DNA of 58,786 nt from an uncultured Eubacteriales bacterium. Lineage in GTDB: Bacteria > Bacillota > Clostridia > Lachnospirales > Lachnospiraceae. The notes under the pieces were generated by a model. It made no database searches and was not told the DNA's origin. It saw only the letters and a program-made list of their open reading frames with translations. Within the stretch, counting starts at the first letter, position 1; each line of letters starts with the position of its first letter. The DNA lies in assembly GCA_900549105.1 (NCBI GenBank), contig URND01000006.1:1-58786 (forward strand), given 5' to 3'. A program made the translations under genes and the position numbers. This document shows, in pieces, positions 33,889 through 42,134 of the stretch.

Positions 33889-34995
33889 TCACAATTCTTT
33901 AGGAATCGTTATAAAAATTTTAAACCCCTGCTGCTCCATTATTTGAAAAGTACCCTTTAAATTTCTCACCCGTTCCCGCATATTGGCAAGTCCGATTCCC
34001 TGTCTGAAACTGGCCGCATCGCCGTTCTCCGCCCGGCCTGCCGCCGAAGAGACCGCCGTCCCATTATCCTCGATGCACAACTGGTACAGCGCCGGATGTT
34101 CCCGCATAATAATCACAACATGGGTGGCATTGCTGTGCTTCATCACATTTGCCAGCGCTTCTTTAACAATACCGATAAAACAATATTTAATTTCCTTCGG
34201 CAAATCATTTCCCATATCATAATGAAGCTCTATCGGGCAAAATTCAAAATCATTTATCAGTCCATCCACAGCTTCTCTGAGATTCAACGCTTCATCATGA
34301 AGGTCGTGGACGCTGCTTCGGATACTGTCCATAGCTGAATTCAATGAAATGTCCAGATTTTCCAGCATCACATTCATCGCTTCTTCATGATTCATTGTCT
34401 TCATGGCTCCTACAAGAAGAATGGAACGGGACAACACATGGCCCACATTGTCATGAATTTCTCTGGCAATCCGGTTTCGTTCTCTAAGGGTTGCCGCATA
34501 CAGCTCATACTCCTGCTTTTCCAGCAGCGCCTTATTTTTCTCTTTAAGAAGGAAATTCCGCTCCCTGCTGTCATCCTGGCTTTCTTTAAAACTGCTTTCC
34601 AATATTTCATACTGCTCCGTCCGCTTTTCAAGCAATATGGCAAGCAGACTTCCAAAGCAGCAAAAACAGAGCATAATATAGGACATTTCCCCAATGAACA
34701 GGGCATAATATATCTCCAGCCCAATGGCGGCCCCGGCAAGTATATACTGCCGCTCGCGCATAAAAATATATATGGACAGCGGCATAAAAAACAAAAGTGT
34801 CGGGACAGCCCACGCCAAAACCGCAAATCCCATCCCCGCAGCCAGACGAAACCTGGGGTTCTCCACAATATAAGCAAAGCTCAGCAGGATAAGCCCGCAT
34901 AAAAATCCAAAAACAAAATTCAGACTTACCTTCTCATAGAGCAGGGCAAACAGCCCGTAAAATAATAATATTCCTGTATCCTGAAAGTATTTCAT
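33889..34995 (-). CDS. HisKA_3-type sensor histidine kinase
   Basis: The 368-aa protein has about five N-terminal membrane helices with very short loops (residues 8-125). A coiled segment leads to the HisKA_3 H-box RNRIAREIHDNVGH with His181. The HATPase domain has IVKEALANVMKHSNA (N-box) and GIGLANMRERVRNLKG (G-box). Kinases of this shape, without a large sensor domain, often detect envelope stress or membrane-active drugs. It sits upstream of its NarL-type regulator and divergent from an ABC exporter. Confidence 0.92.
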   Translation of the reverse strand: MKYFQDTGILLFYGLFALLYEKVSLNFVFGFLCGLILLSFAYIVENPRFRLAAGMGFAVLAWAVPTLLFFMPLSIYIFMRERQYILAGAAIGLEIYYALFIGEMSYIMLCFCCFGSLLAILLEKRTEQYEILESSFKESQDDSRERNFLLKEKNKALLEKQEYELYAATLRERNRIAREIHDNVGHVLSRSILLVGAMKTMNHEEAMNVMLENLDISLNSAMDSIRSSVHDLHDEALNLREAVDGLINDFEFCPIELHYDMGNDLPKEIKYCFIGIVKEALANVMKHSNATHVVIIMREHPALYQLCIEDNGTAVSSAAGRAENGDAASFRQGIGLANMRERVRNLKGTFQIMEQQGFKIFITIPKEL

Positions 34996-35036
34996 ATACT
35001 GCCCTGACGGGCCTCTCCTTTTTTTATTTTTATTTT

Positions 35037-35066
35037 ATTATAGTATAAAAACCTTTTGCCGGTAAA
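35037..35066 (-). promoter_or_regulatory. Possible promoter of the HisKA_3 two-component operon
   Basis: On the minus strand TATAAT (35042-35037) follows TTTACC (35066-35061) by 18 nt, about 40 nt before the kinase start. Confidence 0.5.
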
Positions 35067-35081
35067 GAGCCCGCCAACAAT

Positions 35082-35110
35082 TATGACATTTGTCATATTC
35101 AAAATATGAC
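35082..35110. promoter_or_regulatory. Perfect palindrome and half-site, probable NarL-type operator
   Basis: TATGACATTTGTCATA (35082-35097) is a perfect 16-bp palindrome with a 2-nt centre, and a further TATGAC half-site follows at 35105-35110. It lies in the divergent region between the kinase and ABC operons, upstream of a weak promoter for the exporter (TATACT near 35143). Binding by the adjacent NarL-type regulator is the simplest explanation. Confidence 0.55.
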
Positions 35111-35177
35111 GAAGGACACTTTCGGAAATTTCGCCGGAGACGTATACTAAAATCATCTATAAAGGGGGTATTTGATT

Positions 35178-36107
35178 ATGATTGAAATAAATAATGTGGT
35201 AAAGCGTTATGGAAATGTCGTTGCCCTGGACCATCTGAATCTGACCATTCATGAGGGGGAAATCTTCGGTCTGCTCGGTCCAAACGGCTCCGGCAAAACT
35301 ACGGCGATTAACTGTATGCTCGCGCTTCTCAAATATGACAAGGGCTCTATCCGCATCATGGGGGAGGAAATGCACCCGGACAGTTATCATATCAAACAGC
35401 AGATTGGCATTGTCCTTCAAAATGTCGCCGTTTTTGATGAACTGACCGTCTACGAAAACATCGATTACTTCTGCGGCCTTTATATCAAAGACAAGGCAAA
35501 AAGAGAACAATGTGTTCAGGAAGCCATTGAATTCACCGGTTTGGAGGAATACACAAAAGTCCGTCCCCAAAAGCTGTCCGGCGGCCTGCTGCGCCGTCTG
35601 AATATTGCCTGCGGTATCGCCCATAAGCCAAAGCTTATTATTCTCGATGAGCCGACGGTGGCCGTTGACCCTCAAAGCCGAAATAAAATTCTGGAAGGTA
35701 TTCAGAAACTGAACCGCCAGGGTTCGACCATCATCTACACCTCCCACTATATGGAAGAGGTGGAGCAAATCTGCACCCGCATTGCCATTATGGACCACGG
35801 GCGGAGCATTGCCGTCGGCACAAAAGAGGAATTGAAAAACATGATTAAAACCGGGGAAACCATCACAATTGAAGCCGTTGCCCTGGAGGAACAGCATTTA
35901 CAGGCTATCCGCGGGATTCCCCATGTATTTGACCTGCACTATGCAGAGCAGGTATTGACCCTGCGGTGTACCGGCGCGGAACATAACCTCATCCGCATTT
36001 TAAATTATCTTCAGGAACAGCATATTCCTTTTGGACGGGTATTTTCTGAACTTCCGACGCTGAATGACGTTTTTCTGGAAATTACCGGAAAACAACTGCG
36101 CGATTAA
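35178..36107 (+). CDS. ABC transporter ATP-binding protein (ABC-2 exporter)
   Basis: The protein is about 309 aa from the ATG with GGGGG 9 nt upstream; a TTG two codons earlier is less likely. It has Walker A GPNGSGKT (34-41), Q-loop IGIVLQNVAVF, signature KLSGGLLRRL, Walker B LIILDEPTVAVDP and an H-loop in TSHYMEEVE. The signature LSGGLLRRL differs slightly from the usual LSGGMKRRL. The C-terminal 80 residues resemble drug-resistance exporters of the DrrA/CcmA class. It powers the two ABC-2 permeases that follow. Confidence 0.94.
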   Translation: MIEINNVVKRYGNVVALDHLNLTIHEGEIFGLLGPNGSGKTTAINCMLALLKYDKGSIRIMGEEMHPDSYHIKQQIGIVLQNVAVFDELTVYENIDYFCGLYIKDKAKREQCVQEAIEFTGLEEYTKVRPQKLSGGLLRRLNIACGIAHKPKLIILDEPTVAVDPQSRNKILEGIQKLNRQGSTIIYTSHYMEEVEQICTRIAIMDHGRSIAVGTKEELKNMIKTGETITIEAVALEEQHLQAIRGIPHVFDLHYAEQVLTLRCTGAEHNLIRILNYLQEQHIPFGRVFSELPTLNDVFLEITGKQLRD

Positions 36108-36121
36108 AGGGGGAATTTAAA

Positions 36122-37246
36122 TTGCTGCACTTAATCAAATATGACATTATTGTCAAAATTAAAAACTTTAATACCATCTTCTGGCCCCTCTTTTTTCCGT
36201 TAATCCTTGCAACGTTATTCTATTTTGCATTTGGCCAGATGGATGAAGCAGACTTTGAAGCTGTTCCGGCGGCTGTTGTCGCAGGGGAAGAGAGCGACAC
36301 AGTGTTTATGGAATTTTTAAAGGGCTTATCCGACAGCGATGAACCGCTGATACAACTAAATGAAATGTCGCAGGCGGAAGCCGCAGAGGCGCTGGAATCT
36401 CATAAAATCTCAGGGATTTTTACGGTAAATGAAACGCCGTCGCTGACAGTCAGCGGAAACGGGCTGGAAGAAAGTATTCTTCAATCCCTGCTCGAAAGCT
36501 ATGAAAACAGTAAGAAAACCCTTGAAACTGTTGCCCTCACCCATCCGGAAGGAATGGAAGCGGCAATCGGGCAAATGTCCGAATACTCCGACCTTGTTCA
36601 GCAGGTTTCTCTCGGCGGAAAAACAACGGACGGCAACGCCCAGTTTTTCTATGCTCTCATCGCCATGGCCTGCCTGTACGGCGCATTTATCGGCTTTGGC
36701 TCGGCAATTACCCTCCAGGCCAATCTGACGGCTCTGGCTGCGAGACGCTGCGTCACGCCAACCCATAAATTAAAACTGATTATTTCGGAAATGCTTTCAT
36801 CTTTTTTGCTGCATTTTTTCAATCTTCTTGTTTTGCTAATCTACCTGCGCTATATCCTCCGTTTGGATTTTGAAGGCCAAATCCCGGATATGCTGCTCAT
36901 CAGCATGATTGGCGGTATGATTGGCGTTGCCATGGGAATTTTTATCGGAAGCATCGGGCGCATGGGCGAGGGGATAAAAATCGGAATTCTCCTTGCGGTA
37001 TCTATGACCTGCAGTTTTTTTGCCGGCCTGATGAACAATACGATGAAAAATATTGTTGAGCAGCATATACCTGTCATCAACCGCATTAATCCGGCCGCAC
37101 TCATTTCCGATGCCTTTTACTGCATCAACGTCTATAATGATACGGCCCGCTATACAAGAAACCTTATCACACTCTCGATTATGTGTGTCATTCTTATTTT
37201 TGCTTCATTTTGCCTGGTGAGGAGGGAACGTTATGACAGTATATAA
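36122..37246 (+). CDS. ABC-2 type permease, first subunit
   Basis: The 374-aa protein begins at a TTG with GGGGG about 8 nt upstream, 14 nt after the ATPase gene. An N-terminal helix (about residues 19-37) and a 150-residue extracytoplasmic domain precede five helices in the C-terminal half, the ABC2_membrane_3 plan. It exports an unknown substrate, perhaps a lipid, antibiotic or peptide. It overlaps the next permease gene by 14 nt. Confidence 0.88.
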   Translation: MLHLIKYDIIVKIKNFNTIFWPLFFPLILATLFYFAFGQMDEADFEAVPAAVVAGEESDTVFMEFLKGLSDSDEPLIQLNEMSQAEAAEALESHKISGIFTVNETPSLTVSGNGLEESILQSLLESYENSKKTLETVALTHPEGMEAAIGQMSEYSDLVQQVSLGGKTTDGNAQFFYALIAMACLYGAFIGFGSAITLQANLTALAARRCVTPTHKLKLIISEMLSSFLLHFFNLLVLLIYLRYILRLDFEGQIPDMLLISMIGGMIGVAMGIFIGSIGRMGEGIKIGILLAVSMTCSFFAGLMNNTMKNIVEQHIPVINRINPAALISDAFYCINVYNDTARYTRNLITLSIMCVILIFASFCLVRRERYDSI

Positions 37247-38381
37247 AGGATATATGAAAATCGTAAAACAGAATAAATCTCTTATCCTGCTCTACCTGGT
37301 TATATTTTTCGGTGTTACCATGATATTTCAGGGTACAGCCAACAAAGAATTTACGGACAGTTATCACGCCGAGAGTCTGAAAATCGGCATTGTCGATAAA
37401 AGCAGCAGTGAATTGTCTCAAAGCCTGAAATCCTATCTGGAGCATTTCCATCAGGTGACTATGCTCGACGATGATACGTCAGCCCTCCAGGAAAAATTAT
37501 TTTACCGGGATGTTGAATATATCATCCACATTCCATCCGACTTTTTTGATGATTGTATTCTTGAAGGCCAAAAGCTTCCCGTGACAAAAATTCCGGGGTC
37601 CTATACATCCTTCTATGTGGACCAGCAGATTAACAGCTTTTTAAATAATGTCCGCACCTATCAGGCGGCCGGATTCTCCGAGGAAGAAGCGGCAAATGCG
37701 GCAAAAACGCCGGTTTCAGCCGATATCACACTCCTCGACAACACAGGTACAGCCGGTATAACGCCTGTTTTTGTTTACTACTACCGCTATATTCCATATT
37801 TATTCCTGTCTATTCTCTGCTATGTTATGGGGAATATCGTATCCGCTTTCCGCAAAGGGGATTTGCCAAAGCGTATGCGCGCTTCTTCCGTATCCGCACA
37901 CCGTCAAAATATGGAAAGCCTGCTGGCAGCCGCGACTGTCGCCTTCGCCCTCTGGGGCATTACCACCGTTGTTTCGCTGCTCCTGTACCGCAAAACCTTC
38001 ATTGGGCATCCCGGATTTATCTACTATCTCCTTAACTCGTTGACCATGCTTCTTGTTGCCCTGAGCATTTCCTATCTGGTTGGCATCGTCACAACCAATC
38101 AGAATATGCTGTCAGGCATCGTCAATACCATCGCCCTCGGCATGTGTTTCCTCTGCGGTGTTTTTGTTCCATTGGAATACATGAATGTCAACGTGAAGAC
38201 CGCCGCCCAGTTTCTGCCTGTCTACTGGTATGAAAAAACAAACGATATACTTGCCCAGTTCGGCAGCATCACCGGAGAGGTCCGAACCGAAGTCCTGCAG
38301 GCTATTGGCATCCAATGTGTCTTTGCTCTGGCTTTTCTGTGTATTGCCATGGCCATATCCAAGAGGAAACAGACGGTATAA
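37233..38381 (+). CDS. ABC-2 type permease, second subunit
   Basis: The 382-aa protein has the same plan as its neighbour: a first helix (SLILLYLVIFFGVTMIF), a large extracytoplasmic domain, and about five C-terminal helices with the ABC-2 segment CFLCGVFVPLEYM. The ATG has GGAGGG about 6 nt upstream. With the ATPase and first permease it forms a heterodimeric exporter, probably induced through the divergent two-component system. Confidence 0.88.
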   Translation: MTVYKGYMKIVKQNKSLILLYLVIFFGVTMIFQGTANKEFTDSYHAESLKIGIVDKSSSELSQSLKSYLEHFHQVTMLDDDTSALQEKLFYRDVEYIIHIPSDFFDDCILEGQKLPVTKIPGSYTSFYVDQQINSFLNNVRTYQAAGFSEEEAANAAKTPVSADITLLDNTGTAGITPVFVYYYRYIPYLFLSILCYVMGNIVSAFRKGDLPKRMRASSVSAHRQNMESLLAAATVAFALWGITTVVSLLLYRKTFIGHPGFIYYLLNSLTMLLVALSISYLVGIVTTNQNMLSGIVNTIALGMCFLCGVFVPLEYMNVNVKTAAQFLPVYWYEKTNDILAQFGSITGEVRTEVLQAIGIQCVFALAFLCIAMAISKRKQTV

Positions 38382-38438
38382 GATTATAATAAAGTACCGA
38401 TTAACACAGATTTTTAACCTTTTACCAAAAAAATCAAC

Positions 38439-38498
38439 AAGAACATCCTGCGAAAATTAGCGTTTCTTGACACATGCACTTTCGCAAGATGTTCTTTT
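38439..38498. terminator. Bidirectional terminator between the ABC exporter and ORF6N gene
   Basis: AAGAACATC-TGCGAAA and TTTCGCA-GATGTTCTT form a 16-bp stem with one internal mismatch. TTTTAT follows on the plus strand and TTGTTGATTTTTT on the minus strand. The minus-strand stop of the ORF6N-PLD gene lies at its edge. Confidence 0.78.
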
Positions 38499-39570
38499 AT
38501 TTCAACACTAATTGTTTATTTTTCAGTAAATCTTTTATCATCGAATCATACTTCTGTCCATCCGGATCCTCTAAAATAGAAGTGATTCTACCGCCAGCAT
38601 CTTTCGAAGACGCTCCACATAAAAATATTTTTTCATCATCCGTCCCATAATCCAAAATAATATATCGATCATGAAAAATGCCACCGGAATGAAATAAATT
38701 TATTTTCAAATCAGGATATTCCTTACAAAAATCCTCATATGTATTTTTTCTAAGTCCCTTTGCAAGATTATCACTGAATATGGAAATACTCACTCCGTTC
38801 CGAATATTAATTAATTTCTCCAAAGTTTTCAAACCGATATAATTATCTACAATAAAAACCGTTTGCTTTGCTTGCCTGTAAATTTCATCATAAACAATAT
38901 CTGCTTTGAATGGATTTCCATTTAGTACCAGATATCCTCGCCTAATATGCGGCTCTCCAAATTCATTTATAACCTCAGACAATTCAGAACGGGTAACAAC
39001 ATCGCTGAGTCTGTCCATCACCTCTGCCATCTGGCCTTCCACGTTGTTTAAATCAGAACGCAATTCCATAGTAGTGTGTACATTCTCTGATATCTGCATG
39101 GATAACTGCAAATATTCACGTTCTCCAATCAAATTCTGATTCTCAATGATATAATCTTTCATCTGTTTAAATGTGCGAATCAACGCCTTGCTTTGTTTTA
39201 TTGCAAGTTCTCCTTTCAGCACCGTCATAAGCATATATATTCCCTGCTCAGTAAATACTTTAGGCAGCTTTCTTCGACCACCCCAACTTGATGTCAAATT
39301 TTTTGACATCAAGTTTTCAAACTCCTCTTTCGTAAGCTGAAACATAAAATCATCATCGAACTTCTCAATATTATTTTTAACTTGCTGATTAAATTTTGTT
39401 GTCGTATATCCATATATTTCAGCCAACTCAAAATCTAACATAACCTTCTCCCCACGAATTATATGTATTTTATTTTGAATAGTTTCTTTATTAATCAGGA
39501 TAATTTCCTGCTTTTCATTTCCATTTTCTGCTGCCTTTTCATCTATGACCTTTGTATTTTCATCACTCAT
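38497..39570 (-). CDS. ORF6N-domain protein with C-terminal PLD-like domain
   Basis: The 357-aa protein has an ORF6N domain (about residues 31-115) with KVMLDFELAEIYGYTTTKFN, and LPKVFTEQGIYMLMTVLKG, as in phage antirepressors. A coiled linker follows (about 120-200). The C-terminal 150 residues resemble a phospholipase-D-like fold: FHDRYIIL (His300, an HxR variant of HxK), Asp307, and CGASSKDAGGRI. PLD-like domains of this kind act as nucleases in mobile-element conflict genes. It follows a small HTH gene with an 8-nt overlap, as in addiction or antirepressor pairs. Nuclease activity is inferred. Confidence 0.82.
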   Translation of the reverse strand: MSDENTKVIDEKAAENGNEKQEIILINKETIQNKIHIIRGEKVMLDFELAEIYGYTTTKFNQQVKNNIEKFDDDFMFQLTKEEFENLMSKNLTSSWGGRRKLPKVFTEQGIYMLMTVLKGELAIKQSKALIRTFKQMKDYIIENQNLIGEREYLQLSMQISENVHTTMELRSDLNNVEGQMAEVMDRLSDVVTRSELSEVINEFGEPHIRRGYLVLNGNPFKADIVYDEIYRQAKQTVFIVDNYIGLKTLEKLINIRNGVSISIFSDNLAKGLRKNTYEDFCKEYPDLKINLFHSGGIFHDRYIILDYGTDDEKIFLCGASSKDAGGRITSILEDPDGQKYDSMIKDLLKNKQLVLK

Positions 39571-39775
39571 CCGTTTTTTCCGCCCCCTTATCCTTTATCA
39601 AATTCTCCATGCGAATATAATATTCTAATAATCGCAGTACATACTCCGGCGCATGTCTGTTATCTCTTTCCCATTCTGTAACTGTTCTGTAGGGAATTTC
39701 AAAATATTCACAGAATTCTCTTCTATTCATCCCTGTACTCTCTCTTAATTCTTTAATCTTCTTACTACACTCCAT
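39563..39775 (-). CDS. Small XRE-type helix-turn-helix regulator
   Basis: The 70-aa protein has a Cro/C1-like helix-turn-helix (MNRREFCEYFEIPYRTVTEWE). It overlaps the ORF6N-PLD gene by 8 nt and starts 22 nt downstream of an operator copy. It is probably the repressor of its own two-gene operon and could act as antitoxin or immunity partner. Confidence 0.82.
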   Translation of the reverse strand: MECSKKIKELRESTGMNRREFCEYFEIPYRTVTEWERDNRHAPEYVLRLLEYYIRMENLIKDKGAEKTDE

Positions 39776-39797
39776 GATACCATAACCTTTTCATTTA

Positions 39798-39850
39798 TTA
39801 CACATTGTATATTAATTATAACTCCAAAAGCATTATTACACAATGTGTAA
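39798..39850 (-). promoter_or_regulatory. Promoter with paired operators of the HTH/ORF6N operon
   Basis: TTACACAATGTGTAA (39836-39850) is a perfect 15-bp palindrome overlapping the -35 TTGTGT (39843-39838). TATAAT (39820-39815) lies 17 nt on, and a second imperfect copy TTACACATTGTATA (39798-39811) covers the start region. Repressor binding at both copies would block polymerase, a classic autoregulatory layout. Confidence 0.72.
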
Positions 39851-39910
39851 TTTAATGTAAATCCGCTTTCACCTGTTTTTAGTAAGATTTTACAGTGCCT
39901 TGGATTCTGC

Positions 39911-40927
39911 CTACGTTTTCTGCTCCAACAGCTCTTCCAACGGCCATATTTTCTCATCTAAATATGTATTCAAATTATGAAGGCCACTCCACAATTCCAT
40001 CTCTTCTGCATTTTCAAAATCCTTCTGGAAATATTCTTTTAAGCAAATAGTCCCTTCATCACCTGCCATTAAAAGACAGTCCGAATGTCCATAAACAAAT
40101 TCCTGAATCCGCTTCTGTGCCGTTTTCCAAACATCATCTGTCTGAATTTCAGAACATAAAATCTGCAAATACAGCATATTACGGTTAAGAAGAAAGACTT
40201 CTTCATTTATTCCATAACAATTTACAGTCGTTCCATGATTATCCTGCCAGGCATCCTGATATGAAAGACATATCTCCTTAAACTTTTCATTTTTCACATC
40301 TGAAAAAATATAGTTACCATTCCCCATATTTTCAAAACCAACAACTTCTAACATGGATTTTAAAAATTGCTCATCCGCATTCAGCTGTTTTGCTAAAATT
40401 TTCATATTCCAACGTTTCCGCCGCAAAAGAAAATCATAAAATTCTTTGACCTGCGGCTTTTCTTCCTTTCTTTTCCCAAAGGATGTCCAAACCCATTTCA
40501 CAATGGAATATACCGTCAGACCTCGTCCAATCCAGTCAATGGCCTGCACCGCAATTTGAGAAAAGGAAACCCACTCCTGATAGAGCCTCATGAGCAGCTC
40601 ACTGGCACTGCCGACATTATCCACCTCAACCTGAATCATATCCTGCTCTGTGAGGCCATGCGTACCAAGAAATTCCTCAACAGTCACTTCACTATAAGGA
40701 ACATTCCAGACAAATGCATCATCTCTTAAAATATACGGAAACATTCTCCCAAGCGTCATTAAGTCCGACTTACCGTAATAACAGTCAAAGGAAAAATACC
40801 GCGCCGAAGGACAGGCTTTCCTGCAAATTTCCCATAAATTTTCCTGCAAAGTTTCCACTGGCACAACAATCGTTTCCGGCGCTTTATTTGTCAATGGATA
40901 TCTAACATACAAAATAATCTTCTTCAT
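39911..40927 (-). CDS. Unrecognised 338-aa protein
   Basis: The protein starts at the ATG with AAGGAG 5 nt upstream (a frame open to 40966 is less likely). It begins MKKIILYVRYPLTNKAPETI with a mixed alpha/beta N-terminal part. A hydrophobic helix lies near residues 130-150 (IDWIGRGLTVYSIVKWVW), and a helix-rich C-terminal half may hold a winged-helix-like segment (MKILAKQLNADEQFLKSMLEVVGF). I recognise no family. It lies in the accessory block between the HTH operon and the surface-protein genes. Confidence 0.6.
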   Translation of the reverse strand: MKKIILYVRYPLTNKAPETIVVPVETLQENLWEICRKACPSARYFSFDCYYGKSDLMTLGRMFPYILRDDAFVWNVPYSEVTVEEFLGTHGLTEQDMIQVEVDNVGSASELLMRLYQEWVSFSQIAVQAIDWIGRGLTVYSIVKWVWTSFGKRKEEKPQVKEFYDFLLRRKRWNMKILAKQLNADEQFLKSMLEVVGFENMGNGNYIFSDVKNEKFKEICLSYQDAWQDNHGTTVNCYGINEEVFLLNRNMLYLQILCSEIQTDDVWKTAQKRIQEFVYGHSDCLLMAGDEGTICLKEYFQKDFENAEEMELWSGLHNLNTYLDEKIWPLEELLEQKT

Positions 40928-40975
40928 AATCACTCCTTGCTGCACACACAGCATGTTCGCCACCAAAGTAAATTC

Positions 40976-41013
40976 AAAGGAAGCCAGTAAATCATGTGAA
41001 TTACCGGCTTCCT
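40976..41013 (-). terminator. Terminator of the cohesin-like anchor gene
   Basis: AAGGAAGCC and GGCTTCCTT form a 9-bp stem extended by GTAA/TTAC after one mismatch. The minus strand continues TTTGAATTT. It closes the M60/anchor operon, 37 nt after its last stop codon. Confidence 0.68.
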
Positions 41014-41050
41014 TGTTTAGGACTATCTATTCCCGACAGCCCTTTCTATC

Positions 41051-42118
41051 TTATTTTTTTCTTTTTTTATGCAATGAAACGCATGAATACCCCATTCCAA
41101 TGACAGATATTACCAACAACCCTGCAAAGAGCAAAATGTTCATATTATCTCCGGTTTCCACCGATGTATCATTTTTCTGGCTTGCTCCATTGGACTCTGG
41201 TTTGTTGTTTGTTCCGGCATTACTATTGGAGCCATTTCCATTGCCGGAACCACCGTTACCAGCTCCTCCGTTACCGCTGTCTGTCTTAGAGTCATTGTTT
41301 GACAGCACCAATCCTCCTATGGCATTTTGCAGATTTTGAAGTGCGTTCACAAGCTCCTCTTCTGTCGGCATCGGACTATCCAAAACTGCCTTTGCTTCCT
41401 CTATCGCCTTTTTCAGCGCCTGATAACTCTCATTTGTATAGTTATCCGCAGCATAGGATTCCGCATTTATCAAAGTTTCCTGAAGTACTTTAAATGTTTC
41501 CGACTTTGAAATATCATCATTGCCGTCATCCGGATTTGTTGGTTGATCCGGATTCTCCGGCTGTTCCGGATCCTCCGGCTGTTCTGGGTCCTCCGGCTGT
41601 TCTGGGTCCTCCGGCTGTTCCGGATCTGTCGGCTGTCCTGTATTAATTGTAACCGGCTGTTCCGGAATTTCCGCATCTTCCGTAATCAGTTCTGTCCCAT
41701 AAACATATTTCAGAGATTGTGTTTCCACGCTGACAGTCGCCATAACATCTTTTCCATCCTGATCCTGAACAACAACGGTACCCACTGACAGCGTATCCAA
41801 GCCCCCGAACAGCGCTTCAGTCCCTGACAGATAAATGTTCAGCAGTCCGCTGTCTTCATGATAGCGGAACTCCGCAACCTTAGCCGCGCTGTCAGAAAAC
41901 ATAAAAGAAACTTCGGCATTTTCCTCCGCAGGCTGAACCAGCAGGCTAACCTGGAGGGAGGTAACTCCCTCCCCGGCCGCATGTTGAGAAGTGATTTCTA
42001 CGATGCCCTGATCCGTAATCCGGATTTCATCATTGGCATTTGCCGCCAGTACATGAACAGGCAGCAGGAAAACAATTATTAATACTGTAAGTACTATATT
42101 AAAAATTCGTTTTTTCAT
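41051..42118 (-). CDS. Wall-anchored protein with cohesin-like domain and FIVAR module
   Basis: The protein is 355 aa from the ATG with AGGAG 6 nt upstream. It has a signal peptide (1-25) and a beta-rich domain (about 28-142) of cohesin-like pattern: GVTSLQVSLLVQ, FRYHEDSGLLNIYLSG, LSVGTVVV, LKYVYG. A PEQPEDPEQ repeat linker (165-190), a FIVAR module (209-267) and a Gly/Asn/Ser linker follow. The end is a sorting-like signal: ETGDN, a helix (327-348) and KKRKK. The motif lacks the usual LP, so membrane retention alone is possible. It lies 16 nt downstream of the dockerin-bearing M60 gene. The cohesin assignment is from pattern only. Confidence 0.72.
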   Translation of the reverse strand: MKKRIFNIVLTVLIIVFLLPVHVLAANANDEIRITDQGIVEITSQHAAGEGVTSLQVSLLVQPAEENAEVSFMFSDSAAKVAEFRYHEDSGLLNIYLSGTEALFGGLDTLSVGTVVVQDQDGKDVMATVSVETQSLKYVYGTELITEDAEIPEQPVTINTGQPTDPEQPEDPEQPEDPEQPEDPEQPENPDQPTNPDDGNDDISKSETFKVLQETLINAESYAADNYTNESYQALKKAIEEAKAVLDSPMPTEEELVNALQNLQNAIGGLVLSNNDSKTDSGNGGAGNGGSGNGNGSNSNAGTNNKPESNGASQKNDTSVETGDNMNILLFAGLLVISVIGMGYSCVSLHKKRKK

Positions 42119-42134
42119 GTCATACTCCTTTTTA

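Noticed and set aside
35157..35897. 246-codon minus-strand frame opposite the ABC ATPase
   Set aside because: The plus strand encodes a complete ATPase with all motifs; the antisense frame has no start context or family features.
39745..39957. 70-codon minus-strand frame overlapping the HTH operator region
   Set aside because: It covers the promoter, both operators and the ends of two real genes, and has no ribosome-binding site.
41530..41640. Tandem short repeats that might be CRISPR-like
   Set aside because: The units encode PEQPEDPEQ linker repeats in frame within the anchor gene; there are no spacers.
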